Shown: positions 1 through 6,691 of the stretch, one piece after another
Layout of the letters: each line of letters opens with the position of its first letter
Numbering within the stretch: position 1 is the stretch's first letter
NCBI GenBank assembly: GCA_009776385.1
Contig: WRFT01000053.1
Location: 1 to 9,701 of the forward strand
Direction: 5' to 3'
DNA length: 9,701 nucleotides
Source: Clostridia bacterium
GTDB taxonomy: Bacteria; Bacillota; Clostridia; Christensenellales; Aristaeellaceae
Position numbers and translations under genes: made by a program
The notes under the pieces: model-generated
The model's input: only the letters and a program-made list of their open reading frames with translations
What the model was told of the DNA's origin: nothing
The model's database searches: none

Positions 1-333
1 ACCGTGCCGGAATACGATGCCAAGTATTTTACCGGGGTGCCTTATGTGGATGCCTCCGCCGTGCGTGATAACGAAGGAAATGTCACCGTGTTTGCCGTGA
101 ACAGGCATTTAACCGAAAACACCGCTCTTACGGCGGACTTACGTTCCTTCGGCCGGTTTCGCCTCATAGAACATAGCGTGATGACGCATGAAGACATGGA
201 AGCCGCCAATACCCAAGAGAATCCTAACAAGGTATTTCCCGTCGCCATACCTACCCGTGCTTTTCCGCGGGACCGTCAACCGGAAATCATCCTGCCGAAA
301 GCGAGCTGGAATGTTATCCGCTTTATTATATAA
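1..333 (+). CDS. Alpha-L-arabinofuranosidase, GH51 family (C-terminal part only)
   Basis: This is the last 110 codons of a gene that begins left of the window; the frame is open from base 1 and ends at TAA 331-333. The translation matches the C-terminal beta-sandwich of GH51 arabinofuranosidases as I recall them: a YDAKYFTGVPYVDA-like segment, then VTVFAVNRHL, an IEHSVMTHEDMEAANT stretch, and the typical ending LPKASWNVIRF. Such enzymes remove terminal arabinofuranosyl residues from arabinan, arabinoxylan and arabinogalactan, usually in the cytoplasm. The catalytic TIM barrel with its two glutamates lies outside the window and cannot be checked. The GTG at base 4 is an internal codon, not a start. 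The gene converges on the next one with a 35-base gap (334-368) in which I see no clear hairpin terminator. Family assignment is confident; substrate is not. Confidence 0.88.
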   Translation, partial: TVPEYDAKYFTGVPYVDASAVRDNEGNVTVFAVNRHLTENTALTADLRSFGRFRLIEHSVMTHEDMEAANTQENPNKVFPVAIPTRAFPRDRQPEIILPKASWNVIRFII

Positions 334-368
334 TGTATGACGTTTATTATGGCTGTTGCGTGTAAAGG

Positions 369-1385
369 CTAAAATTCGTACGCCGCGCTCAGCATGGCAA
401 AGTACTTCTCGTCCGGCATATAATCGGGTACGCTGTTTCCGGTGCCCAAAGCGTAGCCGCCCGTTTCGGAAGTCTTTTCCAACATGCGGCGGCAGCGGCT
501 TTTAATAGCTTCATCATCGTTTAAAAGAATGAAGCCGACATCAATACCGCCCAGAATAGCGATACGATCCTTCCATTTATCGTAGGCTGCCTCTACGGGG
601 ATGATGTTATCCTCATAAGAGTGTTTGGCGTCGTACCCTATTTGAATAACATCCTCCATCACCGCATCAAGGTTGCCGCATGAATGCAAAATGGCCGGCC
701 GGCCCGCCGCGTGAGCCGCTTCGACAATTTTCTTATGCCACGGTATAAAATACGTACGCATCGCCTCCGGCGAAAAGAATGTCTGCGTATTAAAACCCCA
801 GTCATCGTTCCCGACAATGAGCCCGACAGAATCGAAGGTGAGCGCGTTTTTGTAATACCGTAAAAGCCGATCGCCTATTTGATTAATGACCTCGTGCATG
901 AGGGCCGGGTTCTCATATTGCAAATAGCAAAGGTTTTCATAACCAACCAAGGCAATGGCGTTTTCCATGACACCGGAAGGCCCTAGTATCTTTAATTTCA
1001 TTCCGTCCGGAAGCCGGATATTCTCTAAATGCGAGTAATCAAATTGATCCGGGTCAGGCCACGCGTAAGCCTCGCAGCTTGCCTCATCCGTAATCACAAA
1101 GCCTTCATTCAAGGATTTGGTTGATTTGTGCGCTTGGCTGCCGGCGGGGAAATACATACTACAGGCACTGGCGGAAGCGTAATCGTATCCCGCGGTATAA
1201 AAAGCCTCAACTACACGCTGCAAGGCTGTCAGCATTGTCTCACCCTCACGGTAAGGTCTTTGGGACAACCTTTGGTATAAACGCGCGTTGAGGAATAACT
1301 CGTAAAGTACCGGTCTTGGCGGTGTTTCCCGTCGCAGCACTTTATATAAATTTTCGATATCCGGTTTCCAACAAGAAGGTTTCAT
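369..1385 (-). CDS. UroD-fold methyltransferase-like protein A (uroporphyrinogen decarboxylase family)
   Basis: A 338-residue protein of normal length for the UroD/MtaA/CmuA superfamily, TIM-barrel enzymes that include uroporphyrinogen decarboxylase and zinc-dependent methyltransferases acting on corrinoid proteins. The visible family features are an N-terminal NLYKVLRRE-x-PPRPVLYELFLN segment, the zinc-type HSCGN motif (H234, C236), and ILGGIDV at 277-283. The position corresponding to the third zinc ligand, a Cys in MtaA, falls in GTGNSVP and is Asn317. This could mean weaker or different metal binding. It is unlikely to be the haem-pathway HemE, because its neighbours are corrinoid methyl-transfer genes and two more paralogues lie within 6 kb. 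The ATG at 1383-1385 is preceded by AAAGGAGAT (1394-1402), 8-10 bases upstream. The gene is transcribed divergently from the regulator gene and probably belongs to the same module. Its methyl donor or acceptor is unknown. Confidence 0.85.
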   Translation of the reverse strand: MKPSCWKPDIENLYKVLRRETPPRPVLYELFLNARLYQRLSQRPYREGETMLTALQRVVEAFYTAGYDYASASACSMYFPAGSQAHKSTKSLNEGFVITDEASCEAYAWPDPDQFDYSHLENIRLPDGMKLKILGPSGVMENAIALVGYENLCYLQYENPALMHEVINQIGDRLLRYYKNALTFDSVGLIVGNDDWGFNTQTFFSPEAMRTYFIPWHKKIVEAAHAAGRPAILHSCGNLDAVMEDVIQIGYDAKHSYEDNIIPVEAAYDKWKDRIAILGGIDVGFILLNDDEAIKSRCRRMLEKTSETGGYALGTGNSVPDYMPDEKYFAMLSAAYEF

Positions 1386-1455
1386 GTGTCAGCATCTCCT
1401 TTATTTAACTTAAGGTTCTATCACTCGATGCGCTGTCGTTGTTATCCTGGGTTCC

Positions 1456-1484
1456 ATTTTAGCCAAAGGAGTTCAACATATCAA
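1456..1484 (-). promoter_or_regulatory. Sigma-A-type promoter for the minus-strand UroD-fold gene A
   Basis: On the minus strand, TTGATA (1479-1484) is followed after exactly 17 bases by TAAAAT (1456-1461). These match the consensus at five of six positions each. The predicted start is near 1449, giving a leader of about 64 bases before the ATG at 1385. The near-consensus quality suggests good basal expression or control by repression. No experimental support is possible here. Confidence 0.6.
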
Positions 1485-1546
1485 GTGCCCGATGATTTCT
1501 TTTCCCTTACCATTAACCTCATATCTTTGAAATTCCGCCTGCGATC

Positions 1547-1565
1547 ATATCCGCACGGTGGATAT
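1547..1565. promoter_or_regulatory. Inverted repeat ATATCC-N7-GGATAT, candidate operator
   Basis: A perfect 6-base dyad, ATATCC at 1547-1552 and GGATAT at 1560-1565, with a 7-base centre. Its right arm covers the -35 element (1559-1564) of the promoter for the PocR-AraC gene. A bound protein would therefore compete with or contact RNA polymerase. Autoregulation by the adjacent AraC-type protein is a natural guess, though AraC-family sites are more often direct repeats. Confidence 0.4.
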
Positions 1566-1601
1566 TTCCGCTTCCATCGCTTATAATCGTAAACACCGTG
1601 C
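1553..1601. promoter_or_regulatory. Spaced inverted repeat GCACGGTG ... CACCGTGC flanking the -10 box
   Basis: GCACGGTG at 1553-1560 is the exact reverse complement of CACCGTGC at 1594-1601. The arms are centred 41 bases apart, close to four helical turns, and they bracket the TATAAT box at 1582-1587. The match continues into CC/GG if one unpaired base is allowed. The arms could be two protein sites bound on the same DNA face, or a hairpin in transcripts starting upstream. The left arm overlaps the ATATCC/GGATAT dyad. Confidence 0.35.
1559..1587 (+). promoter_or_regulatory. Sigma-A-type promoter for the regulator operon
   Basis: TGGATA (1559-1564, four of six consensus bases) is followed by a 17-base spacer and a perfect TATAAT (1582-1587). 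Transcription would begin near 1594, leaving a leader of about 49 bases before the GTG start at 1643. The weak -35 inside a dyad symmetry suggests regulated firing. Confidence 0.55.
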
Positions 1602-1642
1602 CGGTTCTTTAACTTCCCATTGATGTCATCCGGGGTGAAATC

Positions 1643-2809
1643 GTGCAAAATTCCTTACTGGATTGTTTTTCCGAAGTAGCCGGTGTTGGTGTATCTATGA
1701 TAGATGCATCCGGTCGGTCTTCTTATACTTCTGCGGCCGTTACCCGGCAGGTCCTGTATACGCAACACCTTTTTTCTGTTTTAGCCTGTGCTGAGGCGGA
1801 AAACGCGGCGCTCTTGCATGCCTGTCAGCAGGCATACCACTCCGGGGGCCGGTTTATCATCAACGCGCCGTCTGGGCTTTTTTACGCGGTATCTTCCGCT
1901 AACGACAATTCGGGGGAGCTTATCACCGGCTTTTATGCGGGCCCTTTCATCATGACAGATTATGGTACTTATCTTTCCGGAAAGGGTTTTTCCCGTCTGC
2001 TGCCGGAGGTTTTCAAAGAAATAAGCGGCGGGATATCCGCCATTCCGGTAAAGACACCCGCGCAGGCTCGCGCGATCTGCGAACTGCTGTATGGCTTATG
2101 GAACGGATTGTTAGATCGCCCCGTTCATCGCATATCGGAAACGCCGTCTTCCGGTTACTGGATGGAGGATGAAGCCGCGTTTATCACCGCCGTATCCGAA
2201 GGGAGGGTACAAGCATCCGCGGCTATCTTAAATGCCATGCTGGGCCGTTTGTTGTTTCAGTATACCGGAAGCTTACAAGCCCTTCGTTCGCGTGTCTTGG
2301 AGCTAACCATTCTGTTATCGCGGGCAGCTGCAAACGTCAATGCGGATGCGGAGGCTGTACTGGGTACGGAGCCGGATTATCTGTTGGAGATTTATGCGCT
2401 GTCATCCGTCGAGGAGGTTGTCGAGTGGTTGCATGCCGTGACGCGCCGTTTTGAACGTCATGTCATGAAACCGCCGTCTTTAAGGTATACAGACACCATT
2501 CGAAAAGCGATTGATTATATAAAAAACCATTTTCCCGAAAAAATAAAACTGCAGGATATTGCTGACAGTGTTTACTTAAGCCCGACTTATTTTGCCAAGG
2601 TTTTTAAGGAAGAAACCGGCCAAACGCCCGGTAATTTTTTAAACGCCGTACGCATTGACGCAGGAAAGCAGTTATTGCTAAGCACATCCGCGTCTATTCT
2701 GGAAATATCCGAACGCGTCGGATTTGAAAACCAAGGGTATTTTACCCGCGTTTTCAAAAAAACGGAGGGACTGCCGCCCGGTTTATACAGAAAGGGAGCC
2801 TTTTCATGA
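1643..2809 (+). CDS. PocR-type sensory domain, AraC-family transcriptional regulator
   Basis: A 388-residue two-part regulator. Residues about 1-150 resemble a PocR ligand-binding domain: it opens LLDCFSEVAGVGVSMID, followed by a small-molecule-sensor-like core ending in ELITGFYAGPF. Residues about 160-275 form a less recognisable helical linker. Residues about 285-385 are a clear AraC/XylS double helix-turn-helix: IKLQDIADSVYLSPTYFAKVFK at 301-322 is the first, and the second ends GFENQGYFTRVFKK. The start is GTG at 1643, supported by GGGGTG at 1632-1637 and by an in-frame TAA at 1610-1612 with no better start between. PocR-domain AraC regulators are known from propanediol/cobalamin control and are often found beside corrinoid methyltransferase genes. 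Here it heads the activator operon, so it probably activates this module in response to a methylated substrate. The ligand is unknown. Its stop overlaps the next start by ATGA. Confidence 0.85.
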   Translation: MQNSLLDCFSEVAGVGVSMIDASGRSSYTSAAVTRQVLYTQHLFSVLACAEAENAALLHACQQAYHSGGRFIINAPSGLFYAVSSANDNSGELITGFYAGPFIMTDYGTYLSGKGFSRLLPEVFKEISGGISAIPVKTPAQARAICELLYGLWNGLLDRPVHRISETPSSGYWMEDEAAFITAVSEGRVQASAAILNAMLGRLLFQYTGSLQALRSRVLELTILLSRAAANVNADAEAVLGTEPDYLLEIYALSSVEEVVEWLHAVTRRFERHVMKPPSLRYTDTIRKAIDYIKNHFPEKIKLQDIADSVYLSPTYFAKVFKEETGQTPGNFLNAVRIDAGKQLLLSTSASILEISERVGFENQGYFTRVFKKTEGLPPGLYRKGAFS

Positions 2810-3963
2810 GCAAGCCATGTTCGGGAAACTGCCTCGCATGCGGTAAATGCGTCAATCTGCCTGTCCTGGAAGCCTTTCATGCGGGTAACCAAATAAGGGA
2901 ACCGCGCGAAGGTTACGGGGTAGCCGTCGACATCGGAACCACCACCGTTGTGATGGCGTTGGTAGATCTGGCCACAGGCATATTGCTCAGCCGGCATAGT
3001 TTTCTCAACCCGCAAAGGGTATACGGACCTGATGTCATCTCACGCATTAACGCGGCTAATGAGGGGAAGCTTCAGGATATGCGCGGTATAATCATACACG
3101 ATACTTTAAATGGGTTGAACCTGCTTTTACGCAATAAAGATATCCCCCCCAAGGCCTTGCGGGAGGTGGTGGTAGCCGGCAACACGACCATGATGCACCT
3201 CTTGATGGGGTATTCCTGTGCCGAAATCGGGGTATCTCCTTTTAAGATAACTGCCCGTTTAAAGCCGTCCTATGCATTTCAAGATGTATTCGGCGGCAGT
3301 ACCATCAGCTGTCCCGTGACCGTTCTCCCTTGGTTCGCAGCTTTCGTCGGGGGCGATATCATGGCCGGCTTATTAAACGTAATGACAATGGGCAATAGAT
3401 TCTTTCTGTTGGTCGACTTGGGAACCAATGGCGAGATGGCGTCATACCAAGACGGAACGCTTATCGTGACTTCCACAGCCGCCGGGCCGGCCTTCGAGAG
3501 CGCGGCGCATGGCGGAGGCGCCTCAGAGGTGGTCAGTGAGTTGGCTTCCCTGGTGCGTACGGGCGTTTTGGATGAAACAGGTTTAATAAATGGTGATACT
3601 GTCTTCACACAAAAACAGATACGGGATTTGCAATTGGCTAAATCCGCCGTCCGATCCGGTATTGAAATATTAATGAGCCTGACCGACGCTCCGGGCGGTG
3701 TGCCGGATGCCGTCTATCTCGCCGGAGGAATCGGGCAAGCCATGAATGTGGAGGACGCCGTTCAAATAGGCCTTATTCCGCGCGGCATGGCGGCGCGCGC
3801 GCAACCGGTGGGTAATGCGTCCTTGGGCGGTGCCGTTCGCGCGCTGCTTGCGCCAATGCAAACTGCCTCGGATCGGGACGCGTTGCTAGGCCATGTAACG
3901 GAAATCAATCTCGCGGAGCAAAAGATGTTTAATGACGCGTTCATGACATATATGTTTTTTTAA
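2806..3963 (+). CDS. Compact ASKHA-type reductive activator of corrinoid proteins (RACo/RamA-related, DUF4445)
   Basis: A 385-residue relative of RACo and RamA, which use ATP and low-potential electrons to return inactive Co(II) corrinoid proteins to Co(I). The ASKHA nucleotide-binding signatures are present: VDIGTTT at 41-47 (phosphate 1), VDLGTNGE at 203-210 (phosphate 2), TAAGPAFE at 224-231, and YLAGGIG at 304-310 (adenosine motif), followed by PVGNASLGGAVRALL. Known RACo proteins exceed 600 residues and start with a plant-type 2Fe-2S domain; RamA has C-terminal 4Fe-4S motifs. This protein has neither. Instead it has four cysteines, C5, C9, C12 and C15, in its first 15 residues, enough in principle for one Fe-S cluster. 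A stretch of roughly 40-50 residues usual after PAFE also seems absent. The ATG overlaps the regulator's TGA (ATGA 2806-2809), with AGGGAG at 2793-2798, so translation is probably coupled. Confidence 0.85.
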   Translation: MSKPCSGNCLACGKCVNLPVLEAFHAGNQIREPREGYGVAVDIGTTTVVMALVDLATGILLSRHSFLNPQRVYGPDVISRINAANEGKLQDMRGIIIHDTLNGLNLLLRNKDIPPKALREVVVAGNTTMMHLLMGYSCAEIGVSPFKITARLKPSYAFQDVFGGSTISCPVTVLPWFAAFVGGDIMAGLLNVMTMGNRFFLLVDLGTNGEMASYQDGTLIVTSTAAGPAFESAAHGGGASEVVSELASLVRTGVLDETGLINGDTVFTQKQIRDLQLAKSAVRSGIEILMSLTDAPGGVPDAVYLAGGIGQAMNVEDAVQIGLIPRGMAARAQPVGNASLGGAVRALLAPMQTASDRDALLGHVTEINLAEQKMFNDAFMTYMFF

Positions 3964-3982
3964 GCAGAAAGGATGAAGGCAA

Positions 3983-4540
3983 ATGGATTGTAAGGATATC
4001 GTTCATTTATGCCTAGAACTGGGGGCCCATAAGGCGGAATGCATACCGGTTAGCAAAATCGTGTTTCAAGAAGAACTGCGGAAATACTGTGAAGACAACC
4101 GGTGCGGAAGATATGCCCGTAACTATACCTGCCCGCCGATGATTGGGGAAGCGCGGCAGCTTATTAACAAACTGCAAACGTATCCGCAAGCGGTGATATG
4201 GCAAAATATATACCAACTGGAAGACTCATTTGATTATGAGGGGATGATGGCCGCGCAGGAAAAACATAACGCCATGACGCTGATAATGGCGCGCAAGCTA
4301 TACGCGTGCTTTGGACGCGGCAACGTGCAGGTATTGGCTGCCGGCGGCTGCACGCTGTGTAAGGCGTGCGCCTGTATGACTTCAGATCCATGCGTGCACC
4401 CGGAAGAAGCGCTTTCTTCCTTAGAAGCGTACGGTATTCATGTAGCGCAGCTGGAAGCTGTCAGCGGCATGAAATATATAAACGGATCCAATACCGTTAC
4501 CTACTTTTCAGGGGCTTTCGTAAAACAGAACACAAAATAG
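3983..4540 (+). CDS. DUF2284 cysteine-rich predicted metal-binding protein
   Basis: A 185-residue soluble protein with the recognisable DUF2284 pattern. A first cysteine group, C36-x4-C41-x8-C50, lies in a CEDNRCGRYARN segment ending YTCPP. A second, C123-x2-C126-x2-C129-x-C131-x5-C137, lies in AGGCTLCKACACMTSDPC. The second group resembles a ferredoxin-like cluster site, so iron-sulfur binding is likely, but this is inferred from spacing. The family has no firmly known reaction. Its place between the corrinoid activator and a methyltransferase-like gene suggests it may supply electrons to the activator, which lacks a standard ferredoxin domain, or may assist corrinoid handling. The gap after the upstream gene is 19 bases and holds AAAGGA (3968-3973). 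The gap to the next gene is 12 bases. Confidence 0.82.
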   Translation: MDCKDIVHLCLELGAHKAECIPVSKIVFQEELRKYCEDNRCGRYARNYTCPPMIGEARQLINKLQTYPQAVIWQNIYQLEDSFDYEGMMAAQEKHNAMTLIMARKLYACFGRGNVQVLAAGGCTLCKACACMTSDPCVHPEEALSSLEAYGIHVAQLEAVSGMKYINGSNTVTYFSGAFVKQNTK

Positions 4541-4552
4541 GAGGGGAATGGC

Positions 4553-5626
4553 ATGACCGGAAGAGATCGTATCGCGCGCATTTTAAAGCATCAGCCAACC
4601 GACAGGATCGGTCTGTTTGAGCACTTTTGGGAGGACACCTGTACGGACTATGTGGCAAGGGGATACATGAAAGAAGGAGAAAACCCTTCGGAGCATTTCG
4701 GCCTGGATATAGACGGTTCTTGGGCTTTTAACTTAACGGCGGATTTGGATTTCGTGCCTCAAACCATCCGTGAAGATGCGGACACCATTACTGTTTTAGA
4801 CGGAAACGGGGCGGTACTGCGCCGGCATAAGCACCATGACACCACGCCGGAGCATGTAGATTTTACCGTTAAAGAACGGCCGGATTGGGATTTGCTTAAG
4901 CCAAAATTGCTGCTTCATCCCGAGAGGCGTATTCATTATGACGCATACCGTGAAAAGAGAGCGGCTAGTTTAAAATCCGGCAGGTTTTTTACTTGGAATG
5001 GCGTCAATGCCTTTGAGAGCATCCATCCGGTTTGCGGGCATGAAAACCTGCTTGTCGGCATGTTGCTGGATCCTGAATGGATTCTAGATATGGCCTTTAC
5101 CTACACGCAGTTGCATTTAAAGCTGTATGACATGCTTTTCGAGCGGGAAGGGTATCCGGACGGGCTGTTTATTTATGAGGATATGGGCTTTAAAGAAAAA
5201 CCTTTCATGTCGCCTAAAATGTATAAAGAGCTCATATTCCCAAGCCATCAGGCGGTAATCAATTACGCGCATTCCAAGGGCTTGCCGGTCATTATGCATT
5301 CCTGCGGGTTTATTGAACCTTTACTGCCGTATATGATTGAAGCGGGTATCGATTGTCTGCAGGTGATTGAAATTAAAGCGGGTATGGACCTGCTGCGCAT
5401 CCATAAACAATTCGGCGATAAGATTGCCTTAATGGGCGGTATTGATGTTCGTACGCTTTATTCAAACGATAGACGCGTCATTGACGCGGAGCTGGAAGCG
5501 AAAATCCCGATTGTTAAACAAGGATACGGATACGTCGCGCACAGCGATCATTCCATACCCAAAACGGTTTTATATGATACGCTCAGATACTACATGGACA
5601 AGGTTCTGGAATTGGGACGCTATTAA
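4553..5626 (+). CDS. UroD-fold methyltransferase-like protein B
   Basis: A 357-residue member of the UroD/MtaA/CmuA superfamily. It opens with the classic family N-terminus, TGRDRIARILKHQPTDRIGLFEHFW. It carries HSCGF (H249, C251) as the first two zinc-type ligands and LMGGIDVR at 293-300. The third ligand position lies in AHSDHSIP and appears to be His333 rather than the Cys of MtaA. His can ligate zinc, so a His-Cys-His site is plausible. It is the last gene of the plus-strand operon, 12 bases after the DUF2284 gene, with a strong AGGAGGGG (4539-4546). A neighbouring ATG at 4548-4550 is out of frame. The likely role is methyl transfer to or from the corrinoid protein encoded at 6692-7342. 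The substrate is unknown. A true haem-pathway decarboxylase is unlikely in this setting. Confidence 0.85.
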   Translation: MTGRDRIARILKHQPTDRIGLFEHFWEDTCTDYVARGYMKEGENPSEHFGLDIDGSWAFNLTADLDFVPQTIREDADTITVLDGNGAVLRRHKHHDTTPEHVDFTVKERPDWDLLKPKLLLHPERRIHYDAYREKRAASLKSGRFFTWNGVNAFESIHPVCGHENLLVGMLLDPEWILDMAFTYTQLHLKLYDMLFEREGYPDGLFIYEDMGFKEKPFMSPKMYKELIFPSHQAVINYAHSKGLPVIMHSCGFIEPLLPYMIEAGIDCLQVIEIKAGMDLLRIHKQFGDKIALMGGIDVRTLYSNDRRVIDAELEAKIPIVKQGYGYVAHSDHSIPKTVLYDTLRYYMDKVLELGRY

Positions 5627-5654
5627 AAAGTTATCAGCAGGTATACGATATAAA

Positions 5655-5681
5655 AAGCCGGCGGGGGTCCCCCGCCGGCTT
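5655..5681. terminator. Bidirectional intrinsic terminator between convergent operons
   Basis: The sequence AAGCCGGCGGGGG (5655-5667) is perfectly complementary to 5669-5681, giving a 13-base stem around a single T at 5668; in practice the top pairs would open to form a loop. On the minus strand it is followed by TTTTT (complement of 5652-5656 and part of the stem), and on the plus strand by a weaker TTGTTT. It sits between the convergent stops at 5626 and 5701 and should end both transcripts, more efficiently the minus-strand one. Confidence 0.88.
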
Positions 5682-5700
5682 GTTTAAATAGGTTGAGATA

Positions 5701-6690
5701 TCAACCGTAAAAGGCTTCTGACGCCGCGAAGAAGGCATCGATGTTATCCAGCGGTGTTGCCGGAGGAATATCGCAGCCGGAAGACAGCGCAAAATGCGGG
5801 AAACCGGAACACTCTTCCAAAACACGCAGGGTGGCTGAACGCACAGACTCCGGCGTACCGTTACGGAACTGGCCCGCGGGATCCACATTACCAAACACCG
5901 GGATGTCTTCGGGTACCTTCGGCAGCATATCCGCCAAGCGAATCGCGTTACCGAAATGGAACGCCGCAGCGCCGGTTGTCAGCAAGCTGTCAATGAGCGG
6001 CAGCGTGTTACCGCAATTGTGGTATATAACCGGGAAACCGTCTTGCGAGACAGCTTGAATAATGCGCTTGACATAGGGAACAGAAAATTGCTCGTTCAAC
6101 GCGGGGGAAAGAAGCCCTGCGGCGGGTTCGGCCATGATGATAGCGTCCGCGCCGGCTTCTTTGAAAGCCTTGTAATACTGTATAAGAAACGCGGCAGCCT
6201 TATTGAGAATGCCATGCACTAAATCCGGGTCTTCATAGCACATCATCATAATTTCAGTCATATCCGCTAAACGTCCGGAAAGTGAATAAGGTCCGATAGC
6301 GCCGGCGATGACGGGACGGTCTGTTATGCGTTTCTTAGCCTCTAAGATGGTCTTTACATATTCGCCGGTACGTTTTTCACCCACCTCAGGTACGCGAAGG
6401 GCATTAAAGGAAATTTCGTCCGTGACAACCGCGCCTGTAACGGTCGGCACATCATCGGTTGAAAACCGTACAGGGCTGCCGAATGCCTCGGCTTCAACCG
6501 ATAAATCCATTAAACTGACAGATGCCGCGGTGTTCCACCGTTTGGCTACGGCGTGCATGCATTCCGCTTGAAGCACGCCGTTATGTACCAAATCGGAAAC
6601 CGTCACGCCGGTCATATGTATCCCGGGAAAAGATAGGATGGGAAGCGGCTTCTTATCCGAAACAATACCTTTTATACTAAAGCCGCTCAT
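5701..6690 (-). CDS. UroD-fold methyltransferase C, MtaA/MtbA-like (methylcobamide:thiol methyltransferase type)
   Basis: A 329-residue protein and the closest of the three UroD-fold paralogues here to MtaA/MtbA. Those enzymes move a methyl group from a methylated corrinoid protein to coenzyme M in methanogens. It has all three expected zinc ligands: H224 and C226 in YHNCGN, and C306 in SSGCDIPP. It also has the family segment GAIGPYSLSGRL at 131-142 and VFGNVDPAG near 265-273. Bacteria of this type usually do not use coenzyme M, so the real acceptor, perhaps tetrahydrofolate or another thiol, is open. The ATG (6688-6690) follows the corrinoid gene stop with one base between, and its ribosome site AGGGAGC (6697-6703 on the minus strand) lies inside that gene. 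Corrinoid gene plus UroD-fold gene resembles a split, order-reversed CmuA. Confidence 0.87.
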   Translation of the reverse strand: MSGFSIKGIVSDKKPLPILSFPGIHMTGVTVSDLVHNGVLQAECMHAVAKRWNTAASVSLMDLSVEAEAFGSPVRFSTDDVPTVTGAVVTDEISFNALRVPEVGEKRTGEYVKTILEAKKRITDRPVIAGAIGPYSLSGRLADMTEIMMMCYEDPDLVHGILNKAAAFLIQYYKAFKEAGADAIIMAEPAAGLLSPALNEQFSVPYVKRIIQAVSQDGFPVIYHNCGNTLPLIDSLLTTGAAAFHFGNAIRLADMLPKVPEDIPVFGNVDPAGQFRNGTPESVRSATLRVLEECSGFPHFALSSGCDIPPATPLDNIDAFFAASEAFYG

Positions 6691-6691
6691 T

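Noticed and set aside
334..368. Terminator between the arabinofuranosidase gene and gene A
   Set aside because: No convincing hairpin with a U-run in these 35 bases on either strand.
1386..1586. Open reading frame of 66 codons in the divergent region
   Set aside because: It covers the promoter and leader of the minus-strand gene, has no ribosome site or recognisable composition, and ends just before the regulator promoter's -10 box region is complete.
1386..1642. Cobalamin riboswitch
   Set aside because: Looked for a B12-box-like segment and aptamer stems in the leaders at 1386-1642 and 7343-7434; none was recognised, and both leaders are too short for a full aptamer.
369..6690. UroD-fold genes as haem-pathway hemE
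   Set aside because: Three copies beside a corrinoid protein and its activator, zinc-type H-x-C-G motifs and no other haem genes favour the MtaA/CmuA side of the superfamily.
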